In this document: positions 14,726-22,024 of the stretch, piece by piece
Position numbering within the stretch: position 1 is the stretch's first letter
Layout of the letters: every line of letters starts with the position of its first letter
From: a virus
Virus record (IMG/VR): IMGVR_UViG_3300005607_000202
Span: 1-35,326 of that record
Direction: 5' to 3' (one strand)
DNA length: 35,326 nt
Notes under the pieces: model-generated
Database searches by the model: none
What the model was told of the DNA's origin: nothing
The model's input: the letters and a program-made list of their open reading frames with translations, nothing else
Made by a program: the position numbers and the translations under genes

Positions 14726-16306
14726 TTATGCATTCAGCTTGGGAAGTGGCCGTTTCTGTCCATTTAACTGACTGTTGCCTGTTCCCGGGCCATGCGTTGG
14801 GAATTGTGGCTTCTTTTGGAACTGATTGAGTTGATTGCCAAATGGGCTGGCACCTGGTTCTGCAGGGTTCGGATTGGTGGCCGAGGGAATAGCCGTGCCA
14901 TGGCTATCTGTAGGCAACAGTTGTTCAGCCGTCCATGTATCCGGCATTAGCTCCACTCCGCCCTGGCTGGCATAGTTTCTAACTTCTTGGTCGCTAAATG
15001 CTGATGGCCTTGCCTTTAACAAGTCTACAAAAGTGGCCGCTTCCATCTTGGGCTTCTCAGCCATGCCCCAGTGGAGAACAAGTTTGGCCTCTTTCCATGG
15101 AATGGCCACACCGTTAGCATCTGTGTAGGGATTTGCCATATACCATGGCTTGAATATCTGAAGCATAAAGTCACGAGACATTAGGCGCTGAAATGCTCCA
15201 AAGTGCATCAATGCAGTTTCTTTGGCCACGTTGGAACTTGCTTCAGTCAGGGAACCATCTTCGTAGAGCTTCGACACTGGAGTGGCCAGAGCCTTGATAA
15301 TTTCATTTTTGGCCAGTTTATCGAACGACTCCAAGTCGATGGCTCTGGTGTTTCGGCCAAGTTCAAAGACATTGGTTTCACCACTCATTACCATGTCCTG
15401 CTCATCTAAGAGGTTGTCCACCTTGGCCTGCATGTCTGAAGCCTGCTTTGGAGTGGCCGCCTTTGCATTGTAGACATTGCGAGGAACGTAACGCTTGGCT
15501 ATCTTGTGGAAAGTATCCATGAATGAATTTTTGATATCAAACAGGCTCATTCTCTGCCTTGTTTCGTCCTGGCCGTTTCTTGTGTAGGTATACTGTGTCT
15601 TCGAAATGATGGGTGCCAAAAGCCCAAGGCCGAAGGGCTGAGCGTTAGAAATGCGCCAGCGGAAGTGTATCAGTTCTGCAGGAATCATCCTAACAATGGT
15701 ATAGCCTCTGAATTCGTAAAACCCAACTGTATTGTTAATTCCAGGTCCATTCCACCAGATTCTCTTCAGTGATGTCAGGGGCATGGGCTCTATTCTGTCG
15801 AACGATTTTTCCTGCAGGCTCTCTTCCTTGTAGGTCCACAATGAATTCCCATATCCTAGCGCTTCTCTGCCTGCCACCAGGGCTATTTCGTCCAGATTGA
15901 TGTTTTCTGCAAATTGTGTGATATAGTCAACAATCCCGGTATTCTGAATGCCGGCAGTGAAGTGATAGCCGACACCAACTGTCACAGCGGTGGCCCAGTC
16001 CAAACCGAAGGCGATTTCGGCATCATTTTCGTAAGCGTAAAGCATTTGTGCAAAAGAGTATTTTGGCTCTATAAACTGCGAAAAGGAAGTAAGCGGCCTA
16101 TAGATCGGATCCTGGAGAAGTGGTGGAGTAAGCATACCCCATTTGAACCAGGTTGATAAGCTCGTTAGAGGGATATTCAGACCAGTTCGGCCACTTCCAG
16201 AAGTTCCGATATCATAATTGTTTGCGCCTATTGCGGGAGCCGTCAGAGTGGATTCTTTCTGCTGTGGCTGGCTGGCTCGGCTAATGCTCAGAGGACCTAG
16301 TTTCAT
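14726..16306 (-). CDS. Portal protein
   Basis: 526 residues, the usual size for portal proteins. Recognisable parts are a long helix-rich core with GNSLWTYKEES and IEPMPLTSLKRIWW strands, IPAELIHFRWRISNAQPFGLG (the family's hxxhRxs-pfG segment), a stem and clip region near DMQAKVDNLLDEQDMVMSGE, the crown helix KLYEDGSLTEASSNVAKETA, and a disordered Pro/Gln tail. It forms the dodecameric DNA gate at one vertex and docks the terminase. The minus-strand sequence 24-30 bases upstream (CCTTTTTCCC) could be its promoter, and also the end of the RNA candidate before it. Confidence 0.85.
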   Translation of the reverse strand: MKLGPLSISRASQPQQKESTLTAPAIGANNYDIGTSGSGRTGLNIPLTSLSTWFKWGMLTPPLLQDPIYRPLTSFSQFIEPKYSFAQMLYAYENDAEIAFGLDWATAVTVGVGYHFTAGIQNTGIVDYITQFAENINLDEIALVAGREALGYGNSLWTYKEESLQEKSFDRIEPMPLTSLKRIWWNGPGINNTVGFYEFRGYTIVRMIPAELIHFRWRISNAQPFGLGLLAPIISKTQYTYTRNGQDETRQRMSLFDIKNSFMDTFHKIAKRYVPRNVYNAKAATPKQASDMQAKVDNLLDEQDMVMSGETNVFELGRNTRAIDLESFDKLAKNEIIKALATPVSKLYEDGSLTEASSNVAKETALMHFGAFQRLMSRDFMLQIFKPWYMANPYTDANGVAIPWKEAKLVLHWGMAEKPKMEAATFVDLLKARPSAFSDQEVRNYASQGGVELMPDTWTAEQLLPTDSHGTAIPSATNPNPAEPGASPFGNQLNQFQKKPQFPTHGPGTGNSQLNGQKRPLPKLNA

Positions 16307-16329
16307 TCAGACGGAATTCGGCCACTTGG

Positions 16330-16518
16330 GAAAAAGGAAGTTGTTAGAATAGATAGGCTGGCTCTGGCCACCATCACAGGTGATCAACCCTGCTTATGCG
16401 GCCATCATCGCCTATTATTTTGGAATCGTAATCAAGTCATTGCCTTTGTTGTAGGCTCGTTACGATCTCAATTGTCAGGCGATGGAGCCAGTTGGAACAA
16501 CAGACCGCTATCTGTTGA
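16330..16518 (-). ncRNA. Candidate structured noncoding RNA between terminase block and portal
   Basis: A perfect CTTTTATTC promoter (16540-16548) has no ORF at the usual distance; instead a hairpin begins where transcription should start. Helices on the minus strand: 16498-16504 with 16511-16517 (7 bp); 16485-16491 with 16358-16364 (7 bp); 16477-16484 with 16406-16413 (8 bp, directly stacked on the previous helix); 16460-16466 with 16425-16431 (7 bp); 16453-16456 with 16442-16445; and a small hairpin at 16369-16382 in the third arm. They are nested and form a three-way junction. A TTTTT run at 16335-16331 may end it. Length about 185 nt. It could be a packaging-type RNA, a portal mRNA leader or a regulator. 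Confidence 0.5.
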
Positions 16519-16539
16519 TAGTTACACATGGAAGATAGG

Positions 16540-16548
16540 GAATAAAAG
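16540..16548 (-). promoter_or_regulatory. CTTTTATTC promoter with no ORF behind it
   Basis: The minus strand reads GATCTTTTATTCCC, identical in core to gene promoters here. Start predicted at about 16518-16519. The nearest ATG (16529) opens only 30 codons and is too close to the element. Confidence 0.55.
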
Positions 16549-16581
16549 ATCACTTCTTGGTTTTCTTGCTTGGAGTGGTCG

Positions 16582-17040
16582 TTATCCGATTCTGTCCGGT
16601 GGCCCTTGAACCGTAGGTCCCGCAGTGGTTGACCCTGTGATATTCTGTGCCAGATCGGAGGCGGTTGTCGCCATAGGTAATTGTTCTGCTGCTATAGTGG
16701 CCATATCGACCTGCGCCGGTGTCTCTCCCTGCGGCTCTGTCTCTGTAACAACTGGCCCGGGTGGGACTTGCTGGAATACTTTCAGATATTGCATCACCTG
16801 ACCGATAACGTATTCCGTCTGACTGTCAGACATGGGGCCGCCGTGCCACGCAACAAGCAGGCGGGGTTCTGATCGGCCACTTGAATCCACCGGGTGGGAT
16901 ACAACTCTGGCGATCGTGTTTGGCTTTTGGATGTGAAAATAGTTCAGTAATTCTTCGTCCAGCAGGTTTTCGATATCCTTCATTGTGCCCAAAGTTAATT
17001 TTGTTTCGTCATACCCTTGCACATCGATTAGAAGATACAT
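16582..17040 (-). CDS. Hypothetical protein downstream of large terminase
   Basis: 152 residues. Residues 1-95 look folded (MYLLIDVQGYDETKLTLGTM, then RVVSHPVDSSGRSEPRLLVA), and the remainder is Pro/Thr/Ala-rich and probably disordered. The ATG lies three bases after the terminase stop, so the two are co-translated. Its place between terminase and portal suggests a packaging or head assembly accessory. It is not recognised. Confidence 0.55.
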   Translation of the reverse strand: MYLLIDVQGYDETKLTLGTMKDIENLLDEELLNYFHIQKPNTIARVVSHPVDSSGRSEPRLLVAWHGGPMSDSQTEYVIGQVMQYLKVFQQVPPGPVVTETEPQGETPAQVDMATIAAEQLPMATTASDLAQNITGSTTAGPTVQGPPDRIG

Positions 17041-17043
17041 CGA

Positions 17044-18597
17044 TTAACGCCTAGTCACGGGAAGTATATTGTAATTTCCTACACCCTGCTTCCAGACTTC
17101 AAAGGCGATCTTGGCATAGTTGCAACCGTGCAAAGCATCGTCTGGCTGTTCTTGCGGATGGTCATACCTCACATATGTTTTGCCCGATGGTAACTGCACA
17201 TTCTGAGCCTCAATGGCCGTAAAGTGATCTATTATCCAGTCGACCTTATCGGCTTCCACATGTGGAATCAGAATGCGGTTATGGCCATCTACGGCTGGCC
17301 TGGTGATTAAATCAATGATGGATTCAATGCCCCATGTGCGGTCAGTCTTGATGGCATTGTGGTCATAATCTATCTCTAAAGGCTGTCCTGGCCTTTCTGT
17401 ATAGAAATTCATGAGAGTTCTAAGCCCGTAGCGGTCGGCTAGCTTTTGGACCTGCCTTGTGCCTCCGCCAGCATCCATCACTACTTGGTCAGGATCGTAG
17501 GAATCTATAAGCTGTATGGCCATATCTGCCTGTTTTTCAGTATCTTTTTCGGCCACTTTTGATAGGTAAAGCACTCTGAATCTAGGAATGTCGGTGGCCA
17601 CGGCCTGCCATACCCAAAAGATAGTGTAGGCTTTGGTTCCACCACCCCAATCTATGCCCATAAAGACAGGTCCTTGGCCTTTGTTTACCGAGACGGCAGG
17701 GACAAAGTGTAGATTGTTATCAAATAGGGCTCGAATGGCCGCTTCTGATAAGGGTTTCTCTGCGCCCTTGAAGAACCAGCCTTCGACTTCAGTAGTGAAG
17801 AGACGTGGCAGGTATTCCCTCCGCTTGCGCTCTATCTCTTCGGCAGAGATCCATGGAACTACCCATTGTGGTAAATGATATGAGCTGGCCACTTTGATGT
17901 TCTCAGGATGTTTGGCCACCCAGGCTTTAGCCTGCGGATCCCATTCCTTCTGGTCGCCAGTGAGCCAGAGTTTGTGCCATGCATCGCCTTCTAAACTTCC
18001 AGTCCCTAGCACAAGTTTTCTTTTGAATTTACTGTGGCTCTGGGCTTCATCAATAACATTGATGGCTCTCAATTCCTGGTTCTGTGCTTCGTCTATCACG
18101 GCCCAATCAATCGTGAATTGCCTAGACATCTTGAATTCCTTAAAGCCGGAGAACATATACAGATGCGAGCCGTTCGGCAGGCCCATATGGTGAACAGAGC
18201 CATCATCAACAAACATTTGGCGCAGGATGGGAGAGTGGCCGATCGCCTGTTCCTTCAGTCTGACCATCGAAAACGAAGATACTTTCTCTAAAGTATCGGT
18301 GGCATAGAATCCAGTCGTAAACGGATTTTTGGATAAATGAAAGAGAAGCCAATTGATGGCAAATTCCGTAAACTCTACCTGCCTCCCCTTCACAACGTAA
18401 ACGTTGGGGTGAGTATCTCGATAGATTGGCAGAAGATATTCTCTCCTGTCAAAAGTGAATGGCTCACCCTTTAGCCTGCGGATCTGTGTTGTCCAGATGA
18501 CGATATCATCAGAAGTGGCCACTTTATCTTTGTCAATATCGGTTTGGAATACACCAGATAGGCCACTCAGATCGATTCTAGGATTCAGGCCGAACAA
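17044..18597 (-). CDS. terL: Terminase large subunit (packaging ATPase-nuclease)
   Basis: 517 residues with the two-domain terminase layout. The ATPase part has a degenerate Walker A at about 70-78 (KGRQVEFTE, as in many archaeal virus terminases), Walker B at 163-172 (IDWAVIDEAQ) and a coupling-type LGTGS near 197. The RNase H-like nuclease follows with Asp316 in GIDWGGGT, Asp375 in VVMDAGGGT and an Asp pair before ALHGCNYAKIA near 486. It should cut concatemers and drive DNA into the prohead. It starts with TTG at 18597, immediately after an in-frame TAG, and overlaps the small subunit gene by 20 bases. Confidence 0.9.
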   Translation of the reverse strand: MFGLNPRIDLSGLSGVFQTDIDKDKVATSDDIVIWTTQIRRLKGEPFTFDRREYLLPIYRDTHPNVYVVKGRQVEFTEFAINWLLFHLSKNPFTTGFYATDTLEKVSSFSMVRLKEQAIGHSPILRQMFVDDGSVHHMGLPNGSHLYMFSGFKEFKMSRQFTIDWAVIDEAQNQELRAINVIDEAQSHSKFKRKLVLGTGSLEGDAWHKLWLTGDQKEWDPQAKAWVAKHPENIKVASSYHLPQWVVPWISAEEIERKRREYLPRLFTTEVEGWFFKGAEKPLSEAAIRALFDNNLHFVPAVSVNKGQGPVFMGIDWGGGTKAYTIFWVWQAVATDIPRFRVLYLSKVAEKDTEKQADMAIQLIDSYDPDQVVMDAGGGTRQVQKLADRYGLRTLMNFYTERPGQPLEIDYDHNAIKTDRTWGIESIIDLITRPAVDGHNRILIPHVEADKVDWIIDHFTAIEAQNVQLPSGKTYVRYDHPQEQPDDALHGCNYAKIAFEVWKQGVGNYNILPVTRR

Positions 18598-19147
18598 CTA
18601 TTTGCAATCCACCATTATTTTCCAGTGCTTTCAGCCTGCGATAATCTGCCATGACCCTGGCCGCTTCTTTTGTTACCGGCCCGTGTTCTGATAACTTCAC
18701 CAACGCCATGGCAGCCATGCCAGCCAGCCTAAGCCATTCAGAACCACTTTTGCGCTTTATAGTTGTCGAGATCTCCATTTGGCCACCTTCGGTTAGATCC
18801 TTCATTGTATGATGTTCTTCTTTTTCTCCCTGTTCATAGCGCTGCCATGCTTCTTTGATTATCATTTCCATATTGCGTGTGGCCACTTCGAAGTGATGGC
18901 CGATATCCGGCAGGAACCTGGCAGCTATATACTCTGCAGAATGTTCTTTGATAAACTGAACATCATCATAGACCGTCTGTTTGGTCAGATAGAAATATTC
19001 TGGATAATCCTTCTGCAACTCTCTGATTATCTCTTCGGCCACTTTGCCCCTGGCCACTTTGTAGGCCACTCGCTCACGTCTAACTAGGATGTGTGCCTTA
19101 GATGGCCGATATTTCTTTGGCTTAAGTGGCCGCTCGTCTGCTGACAA
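18578..19147 (-). CDS. terS: Terminase small subunit
   Basis: 189 residues. A basic N-terminus leads into a helix-turn-helix-like region (VARGKVAEEIIRELQKDYPE, then YLTKQTVYDDVQFIKEHSAE), followed by long helices for oligomerisation and a C-terminal basic tail. This is the small terminase pattern: DNA recognition first, ring formation next. It directly precedes and overlaps the large subunit gene. The start is a TTG at 19147; a GGTGAT Shine-Dalgarno-like sequence sits nine bases before it, suited to an internal operon gene. Confidence 0.75.
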   Translation of the reverse strand: MSADERPLKPKKYRPSKAHILVRRERVAYKVARGKVAEEIIRELQKDYPEYFYLTKQTVYDDVQFIKEHSAEYIAARFLPDIGHHFEVATRNMEMIIKEAWQRYEQGEKEEHHTMKDLTEGGQMEISTTIKRKSGSEWLRLAGMAAMALVKLSEHGPVTKEAARVMADYRRLKALENNGGLQIVVRPES

Positions 19148-19163
19148 ATGGATAAATCACCGT

Positions 19164-19301
19164 TTACTTTTGGATAGAACTGTCGGAATAATGGGAACTA
19201 GTTTTCCTACGCTTGCGTTCCTTCAATACATCATATACTATCCCACTTGCGAAGCCTATAATCATCCAAATACCAAAAGTGGCCAAATCATCTAATATCA
19301 T
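19164..19301 (-). CDS. 45-residue single-pass membrane protein
   Basis: Starts at an ATG immediately after the stop of the upstream gene. Residues 7-26 (ATFGIWMIIGFASGIVYDVL) form one transmembrane helix and the rest is a basic then polar tail (KERKRRKTSS). N-outside/C-inside orientation is expected from the charges. It lies between a zinc miniprotein and the terminase genes. Role unknown; coupling to its neighbours supports it as a real gene. Confidence 0.5.
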   Translation of the reverse strand: MILDDLATFGIWMIIGFASGIVYDVLKERKRRKTSSHYSDSSIQK

Positions 19302-19427
19302 TTAGGCCACTCCTGCAGGCGCTTGCTTCTTCCGTAAATGGTCATGCCATGATAGACACTTGGGACAGAGGATATTACCCCAATTGGTTTTCTGGCCACC
19401 TGAACGGCCACATAGTTGACAATTCAT
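19302..19427 (-). CDS. 41-residue zinc-ribbon miniprotein
   Basis: MNCQLCGRSGGQK and later ILCPKCLSWHDH give two CxxC knuckles, 15 residues apart, so a single zinc ribbon. Its ATG overlaps the previous stop (TAATG) and the next gene follows directly. Many such ribbons occur in archaeal virus genomes as nucleic-acid-binding or adaptor proteins. The target is unknown. Confidence 0.55.
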   Translation of the reverse strand: MNCQLCGRSGGQKTNWGNILCPKCLSWHDHLRKKQAPAGVA

Positions 19428-19690
19428 TAACCAAAATACCTCTTTTCTCTGGCCAGTTCTGCTTCTAACTCTTTGACTTCCTCGCTATCCGGTCCGTGCG
19501 CAGATCTTACGTGGCGCAATTTGTTTTCAAGAAAGGCTCTGCGATAATTGGGATTTGATAGGATCATGCTCTTATTGCGCTCTTGCTGGCGTGTGTGCTG
19601 CTTCTGTAGCGGGCATTTATCGTTAACACAGCGGCCATTTACAAGGGATTTCTTGCATCTGTCACATCGCTGAATTGGCACCGCTATCAC
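19427..19690 (-). CDS. Zinc-knuckle protein with basic helical region
   Basis: 87 residues starting with GTG at 19690, whose GTGA overlaps the upstream stop. CDRCKKSLVNGRCVNDKCPL near residue 9 provides four Cys (CxxC, then C-x4-C) for one zinc ion; the rest is helical and highly charged (EVKELEAELAREKR). It has the look of a small nucleic-acid-associated protein. It is part of a chain of overlapping genes upstream of the terminase subunits. Confidence 0.55.
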   Translation of the reverse strand: MIAVPIQRCDRCKKSLVNGRCVNDKCPLQKQHTRQQERNKSMILSNPNYRRAFLENKLRHVRSAHGPDSEEVKELEAELAREKRYFG

Positions 19691-19866
19691 TTCTCCTGTA
19701 ACAATTGCAAAAGCCGCCTTAACTCTGCAATCTCTAGTTTTTTCGCAGGGATCTTTTTATCCAAGAGTTCCATTGCCGCCTCATGTTCCAGCCTATCGTG
19801 AATGTCTTGCGCCAGTTCTGCTTCCAGGCGATGGATTGTATCTTTTAGAATGTCCGCCGCCGTCAT
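19687..19866 (-). CDS. 59-residue coiled-coil protein
   Basis: The ATG at 19866 overlaps the preceding stop (TAATG) and the stop overlaps the next GTG. The whole product is amphipathic helix with heptads (ILKDTIHRLEAELAQDIHDR, then KKLEIAELRRLLQLLQEK). It probably dimerises or forms an adaptor helix. Function not recognised. The double overlap and uninterrupted heptads make it a credible gene. Confidence 0.55.
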   Translation of the reverse strand: MTAADILKDTIHRLEAELAQDIHDRLEHEAAMELLDKKIPAKKLEIAELRRLLQLLQEK

Positions 19867-20981
19867 TATTCGGCCGCTTCCTCCTTTGTTGATTCGGGGA
19901 TTGGCATTCCTTCTTTCTGCAGGTAGATCCTCGCAAGCCCGTTCTTGTCTGCAGATATCTCTTCAAATGCTTTTTTCAAAAGTTTGGGATTGAATAACTG
20001 ACCGCAGTTGGCACATCGCCACTTCCATGTTCCATCAATGGCCGGATGCATTTGCATTAGGTGGCACTTCTTCGGATCTGTCTCTTTCTCTATGCAATTC
20101 GGACACGGGATAAAGTCGCAATAGCCCCAGGTGCGGGGATCGTCCGCTACAAAATTAAGAAACGAGGCGTATGTATCTTCAGAACTTTCAAACTGTGTAA
20201 TTTTTTTGGTTGTGATATCTTCCTTGCGCTTAAACATTACATAGTATTTCTTACCAAAGTGGGCTTTTGATATGATATCACTCCTGGCCTTGATTGGAAA
20301 GATCTTCCATGGCATTAACGCTTGCCGGCCATCGAGGTAGTATTTTTCGATAACTGTCTGCATCTTTACCTGAAGCCTGCGCAACGCCTGAAAGAATGCA
20401 TCCACGACTTCTGGCGGGTCCGTCACCAGGTGGCCGTTTATATCAACAGAGGCGAAAAGGTGGTCCCATTTTCGAGGGTTGCTCAGATCGGGCTCGATTT
20501 TGCCCGTCTCTGGATCTTCCTTATCTTCATAATTCTTTTCAAGTTCGTCTATAATTCGCTGATCTATTCGCTGATCATTTTTCAAAAGCAAGATGTAGGG
20601 AATCCTATTGCCAGCATAAGGTGATGCGACCCACGTTTTCGGATCGTCAATGTCCAACCTTACGGGAAGTATTGGGGAACTAGTTTTGTTCCGCCCTTGG
20701 GCGGAAGTTTCATTCCCAGCAGGAGTGAAGCCATGTTCCTTCACCACACGCCAATAGTGGCCGCTGTCCCACCTAGCATCAGGATCGTCCGGGAATTTAA
20801 GATCTCTGATGATCTTGGCGAAGGCAGTTGCACATTTTTCCTTCTGCACGCCCTGCATCCAGAGCGCTTCACAGCCCTTAATGTAAAGTTCCTGAATGTA
20901 TGCAGAATCTTCCGCTTCGTTCAGAGCGGCCACAACCTTCTCTGCAATGATCTTGGCATCATCTGACTCTGAAATAGACAC
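19866..20981 (-). CDS. Hypothetical zinc-containing protein upstream of the packaging genes
   Basis: 371 residues from GTG 20981. This start is chosen over TTG 20987 because a CTTTTATTC promoter is centred 25 bases before it. The N-terminal 90 residues are helical. The middle has a mixed fold with KWDHLFASVDINGH and LVTDPPEVVDAFF. The C-terminal 90 residues carry two Cys pairs (PCPNCIEKETDPKKC and WRCANCGQLF), a zinc ribbon. It begins the operon leading to the terminase genes. Not recognised; DNA binding through the ribbon is a reasonable inference. Confidence 0.6.
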   Translation of the reverse strand: MSISESDDAKIIAEKVVAALNEAEDSAYIQELYIKGCEALWMQGVQKEKCATAFAKIIRDLKFPDDPDARWDSGHYWRVVKEHGFTPAGNETSAQGRNKTSSPILPVRLDIDDPKTWVASPYAGNRIPYILLLKNDQRIDQRIIDELEKNYEDKEDPETGKIEPDLSNPRKWDHLFASVDINGHLVTDPPEVVDAFFQALRRLQVKMQTVIEKYYLDGRQALMPWKIFPIKARSDIISKAHFGKKYYVMFKRKEDITTKKITQFESSEDTYASFLNFVADDPRTWGYCDFIPCPNCIEKETDPKKCHLMQMHPAIDGTWKWRCANCGQLFNPKLLKKAFEEISADKNGLARIYLQKEGMPIPESTKEEAAE

Positions 20982-21001
20982 TAACAACGTGTGGAAAAAG
21001 G

Positions 21002-21010
21002 GAATAAAAG
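21002..21010 (-). promoter_or_regulatory. CTTTTATTC promoter of the packaging operon
   Basis: The minus strand reads TATCTTTTATTCCC, centred 25 bases before GTG 20981. It is just downstream of the tRNA gene, so it separates the late packaging block from the early block. Confidence 0.6.
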
Positions 21011-21041
21011 ATAGATTGTAGGTCGAAAAGAAAGGTTTAAG

Positions 21042-21127
21042 CGCCGGGCAGGGGATTTGAACCCCTGTATCTTGGGAAAGATACCCGCTCTTCAGGCGGG
21101 CGCCATACCTTACTAGGCGAGCCCGGC
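21042..21127 (-). tRNA. tRNA with GAA (Phe) anticodon on a type II, serine-like body
   Basis: An 86-base cloverleaf. Acceptor GCCGGGC pairs fully with GCCCGGC. The D arm is GCC/GGC with A14, G15 and G18G19; the anticodon stem is CCCGC/GCGGG with loop CTGAAGA, so U33 precedes anticodon GAA. A long variable arm has the stem TATCTT/AAGATA around TCCC. The T arm is AGGGG/CCCCT with loop TTCAAAT. The base after the acceptor (discriminator) is G and no CCA is encoded. Loop CTGAAGA is typical of archaeal tRNA-Phe, whereas the long variable arm and G73 are serine identity features. It may be charged with Ser yet read UUC/UUU codons, or be a highly altered Phe tRNA. Confidence 0.85.
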
Positions 21128-21137
21128 ACTTTTTTTA

Positions 21138-21153
21138 TCGGGCTTGCGCCCGA
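21138..21153. other. Perfect hairpin next to the tRNA
   Basis: TCGGGC and GCCCGA pair around TTGC, 10 bases upstream of the tRNA 5' end in the direction of its transcription. It is followed by a run of seven T on one strand only in the wrong order for a plus-strand terminator. It may help separate the tRNA from the upstream gene or assist its 5' processing. Confidence 0.4.
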
Positions 21154-21174
21154 CACTATACGTTACGTATAGTG
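21154..21174. promoter_or_regulatory. 21-base palindrome CACTATACG-TTA-CGTATAGTG, probable operator
   Basis: A perfect 9+9 inverted repeat immediately after the AbrB-like gene and upstream of the tRNA. A related palindrome with CTATAC/GTATAG arms is at 22209-22225, in front of the gene cluster that encodes the AbrB-like protein. The pair may bind one regulator. Confidence 0.5.
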
Positions 21175-21175
21175 G

Positions 21176-21457
21176 CTATATAGATGTTTCTGCCAAGCTG
21201 ATGTTGATTTCCTCACCGGCGAGTTCGCACGGAATCCTGGCCACATAGGCATGGTCTTTATTTTTGCCAAGACCATGGACCTTTTCAGTTCTGGAGCCAT
21301 CTTTGCCAGGGAATGAAATGATAACAGTTTTGTCGATCCAGTCTTTTGGCACTGAGGCGTAGCAGCCACCAGATGGCCACTTTTTGACGGTGGCCACTAT
21401 CGCCACTGAGCGATAACTGGGAGTTTGTTTACTCGACCTTTTCTTTGCTTTTTGCAT
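21176..21457 (-). CDS. AbrB-like DNA-binding protein (DUF2080 type)
   Basis: 93 residues from the ATG at 21457, whose TGATG overlap with the upstream gene fixes the start. The core VKKWPSGGCYASVPKDWIDK followed by TVIISF is the swapped-hairpin AbrB/SpoVT signature found in archaeal DUF2080 proteins (pattern GxsxxvxVPKxWxGKxVxvi). The N-terminus is basic. Such proteins bind AT-rich operators as dimers. A perfect palindrome lies just past its stop and a related one before its gene cluster, so self-regulation is plausible. Confidence 0.65.
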   Translation of the reverse strand: MQKAKKRSSKQTPSYRSVAIVATVKKWPSGGCYASVPKDWIDKTVIISFPGKDGSRTEKVHGLGKNKDHAYVARIPCELAGEEINISLAETSI

Positions 21458-21591
21458 CAGATATCCAGCCATTTTGTCTTTCCAACTGCCACATTTAAAA
21501 AGTGGCCGTTTATATCAAGAGCCACTTCTTGTTCTGTTGTAATTTCGTTGAAGCGGATCTCTCTGACTTTGACTTCAATTCTTCTTGCCAT
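21457..21591 (-). CDS. 44-residue basic miniprotein
   Basis: Starts MARRIEVKVREIRFNEITTE and shows alternating strand pattern (EVALDINGHFLNVAVGK). Its stop overlaps the ATG of the AbrB-like gene (TGATG). It could be an antitoxin-like or adaptor partner of that protein, but there is no family match. Coupling on both sides supports it as real. Confidence 0.5.
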   Translation of the reverse strand: MARRIEVKVREIRFNEITTEQEVALDINGHFLNVAVGKTKWLDI

Positions 21592-21600
21592 TGCAGCCAC

Positions 21601-21822
21601 CTAAGCGTATTTTGGCAGGACCTCTATAGTTCCAAAAGCCTGCACATGTGCATCGACCTTTATCTTCTTAGTCTTTTTGGTCCATTCGTGAAGAACTATT
21701 ACTTCACCGTTGACTTCTATGACAACAGAGCGCTGGCCATTGGCAGCAGTGATAAAAGATAGGGCTTTGATTTCTATCTCAGCTCTGCCATCCCCATCGT
21801 GGCGATATTCACGTTCGGCCAC
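21601..21822 (-). CDS. 73-residue beta-rich hypothetical protein
   Basis: Starts with GTG at 21822, one base after the stop of the preceding gene; an upstream start would overlap that gene by about 30 bases. The protein is acidic-basic alternating beta (RAEIEIKALSFITA, SVVIEVNGEVIVLHEW, KIKVDAHVQAFGTIEV). Not recognised. It belongs to the early operon of miniproteins running from 22197 to 21176. Confidence 0.5.
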   Translation of the reverse strand: MAEREYRHDGDGRAEIEIKALSFITAANGQRSVVIEVNGEVIVLHEWTKKTKKIKVDAHVQAFGTIEVLPKYA

Positions 21823-21823
21823 T

Positions 21824-22024
21824 TTATTCGCCCCTGCCTTTTTCAATTGGCGCAACGGGGATCTGCTTTTCTTGCAATTTCTTTAGAGTAGATTCGTAAA
21901 GCCCAATAGCCGTGTCCTGTGCTTTTTGTGGATCATTGTCATAGCAGTGGACTGTGATTCTAGCGCCTTTGGCCGTCTGTTCAAGCTTGACTGAATTTTG
22001 GAATTGTGGCTCTTCTGCTGCCAT
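21824..22024 (-). CDS. 66-residue hypothetical protein
   Basis: The ATG at 22024 overlaps the preceding stop (TAATG), so the longer frame reaching 22072 is not needed. Sequence pattern is strand (ARITVHCYDND) followed by one long helix (QKAQDTAIGLYESTLKKLQE). No family recognised. Its fold would be a small alpha/beta unit. Part of the early miniprotein operon. Confidence 0.5.
   Translation of the reverse strand: MAAEEPQFQNSVKLEQTAKGARITVHCYDNDPQKAQDTAIGLYESTLKKLQEKQIPVAPIEKGRGE

Noticed and set aside
16499-16529. 30-codon ORF starting at ATG 16529 downstream of the promoter at 16540
   Set aside because: The ATG is only about 15 bases from the promoter centre, before the expected start of transcription, and the peptide has no features.
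21042-21127. tRNA as a viral attachment site
   Set aside because: No integrase gene and no second copy of a tRNA fragment were seen in the window.
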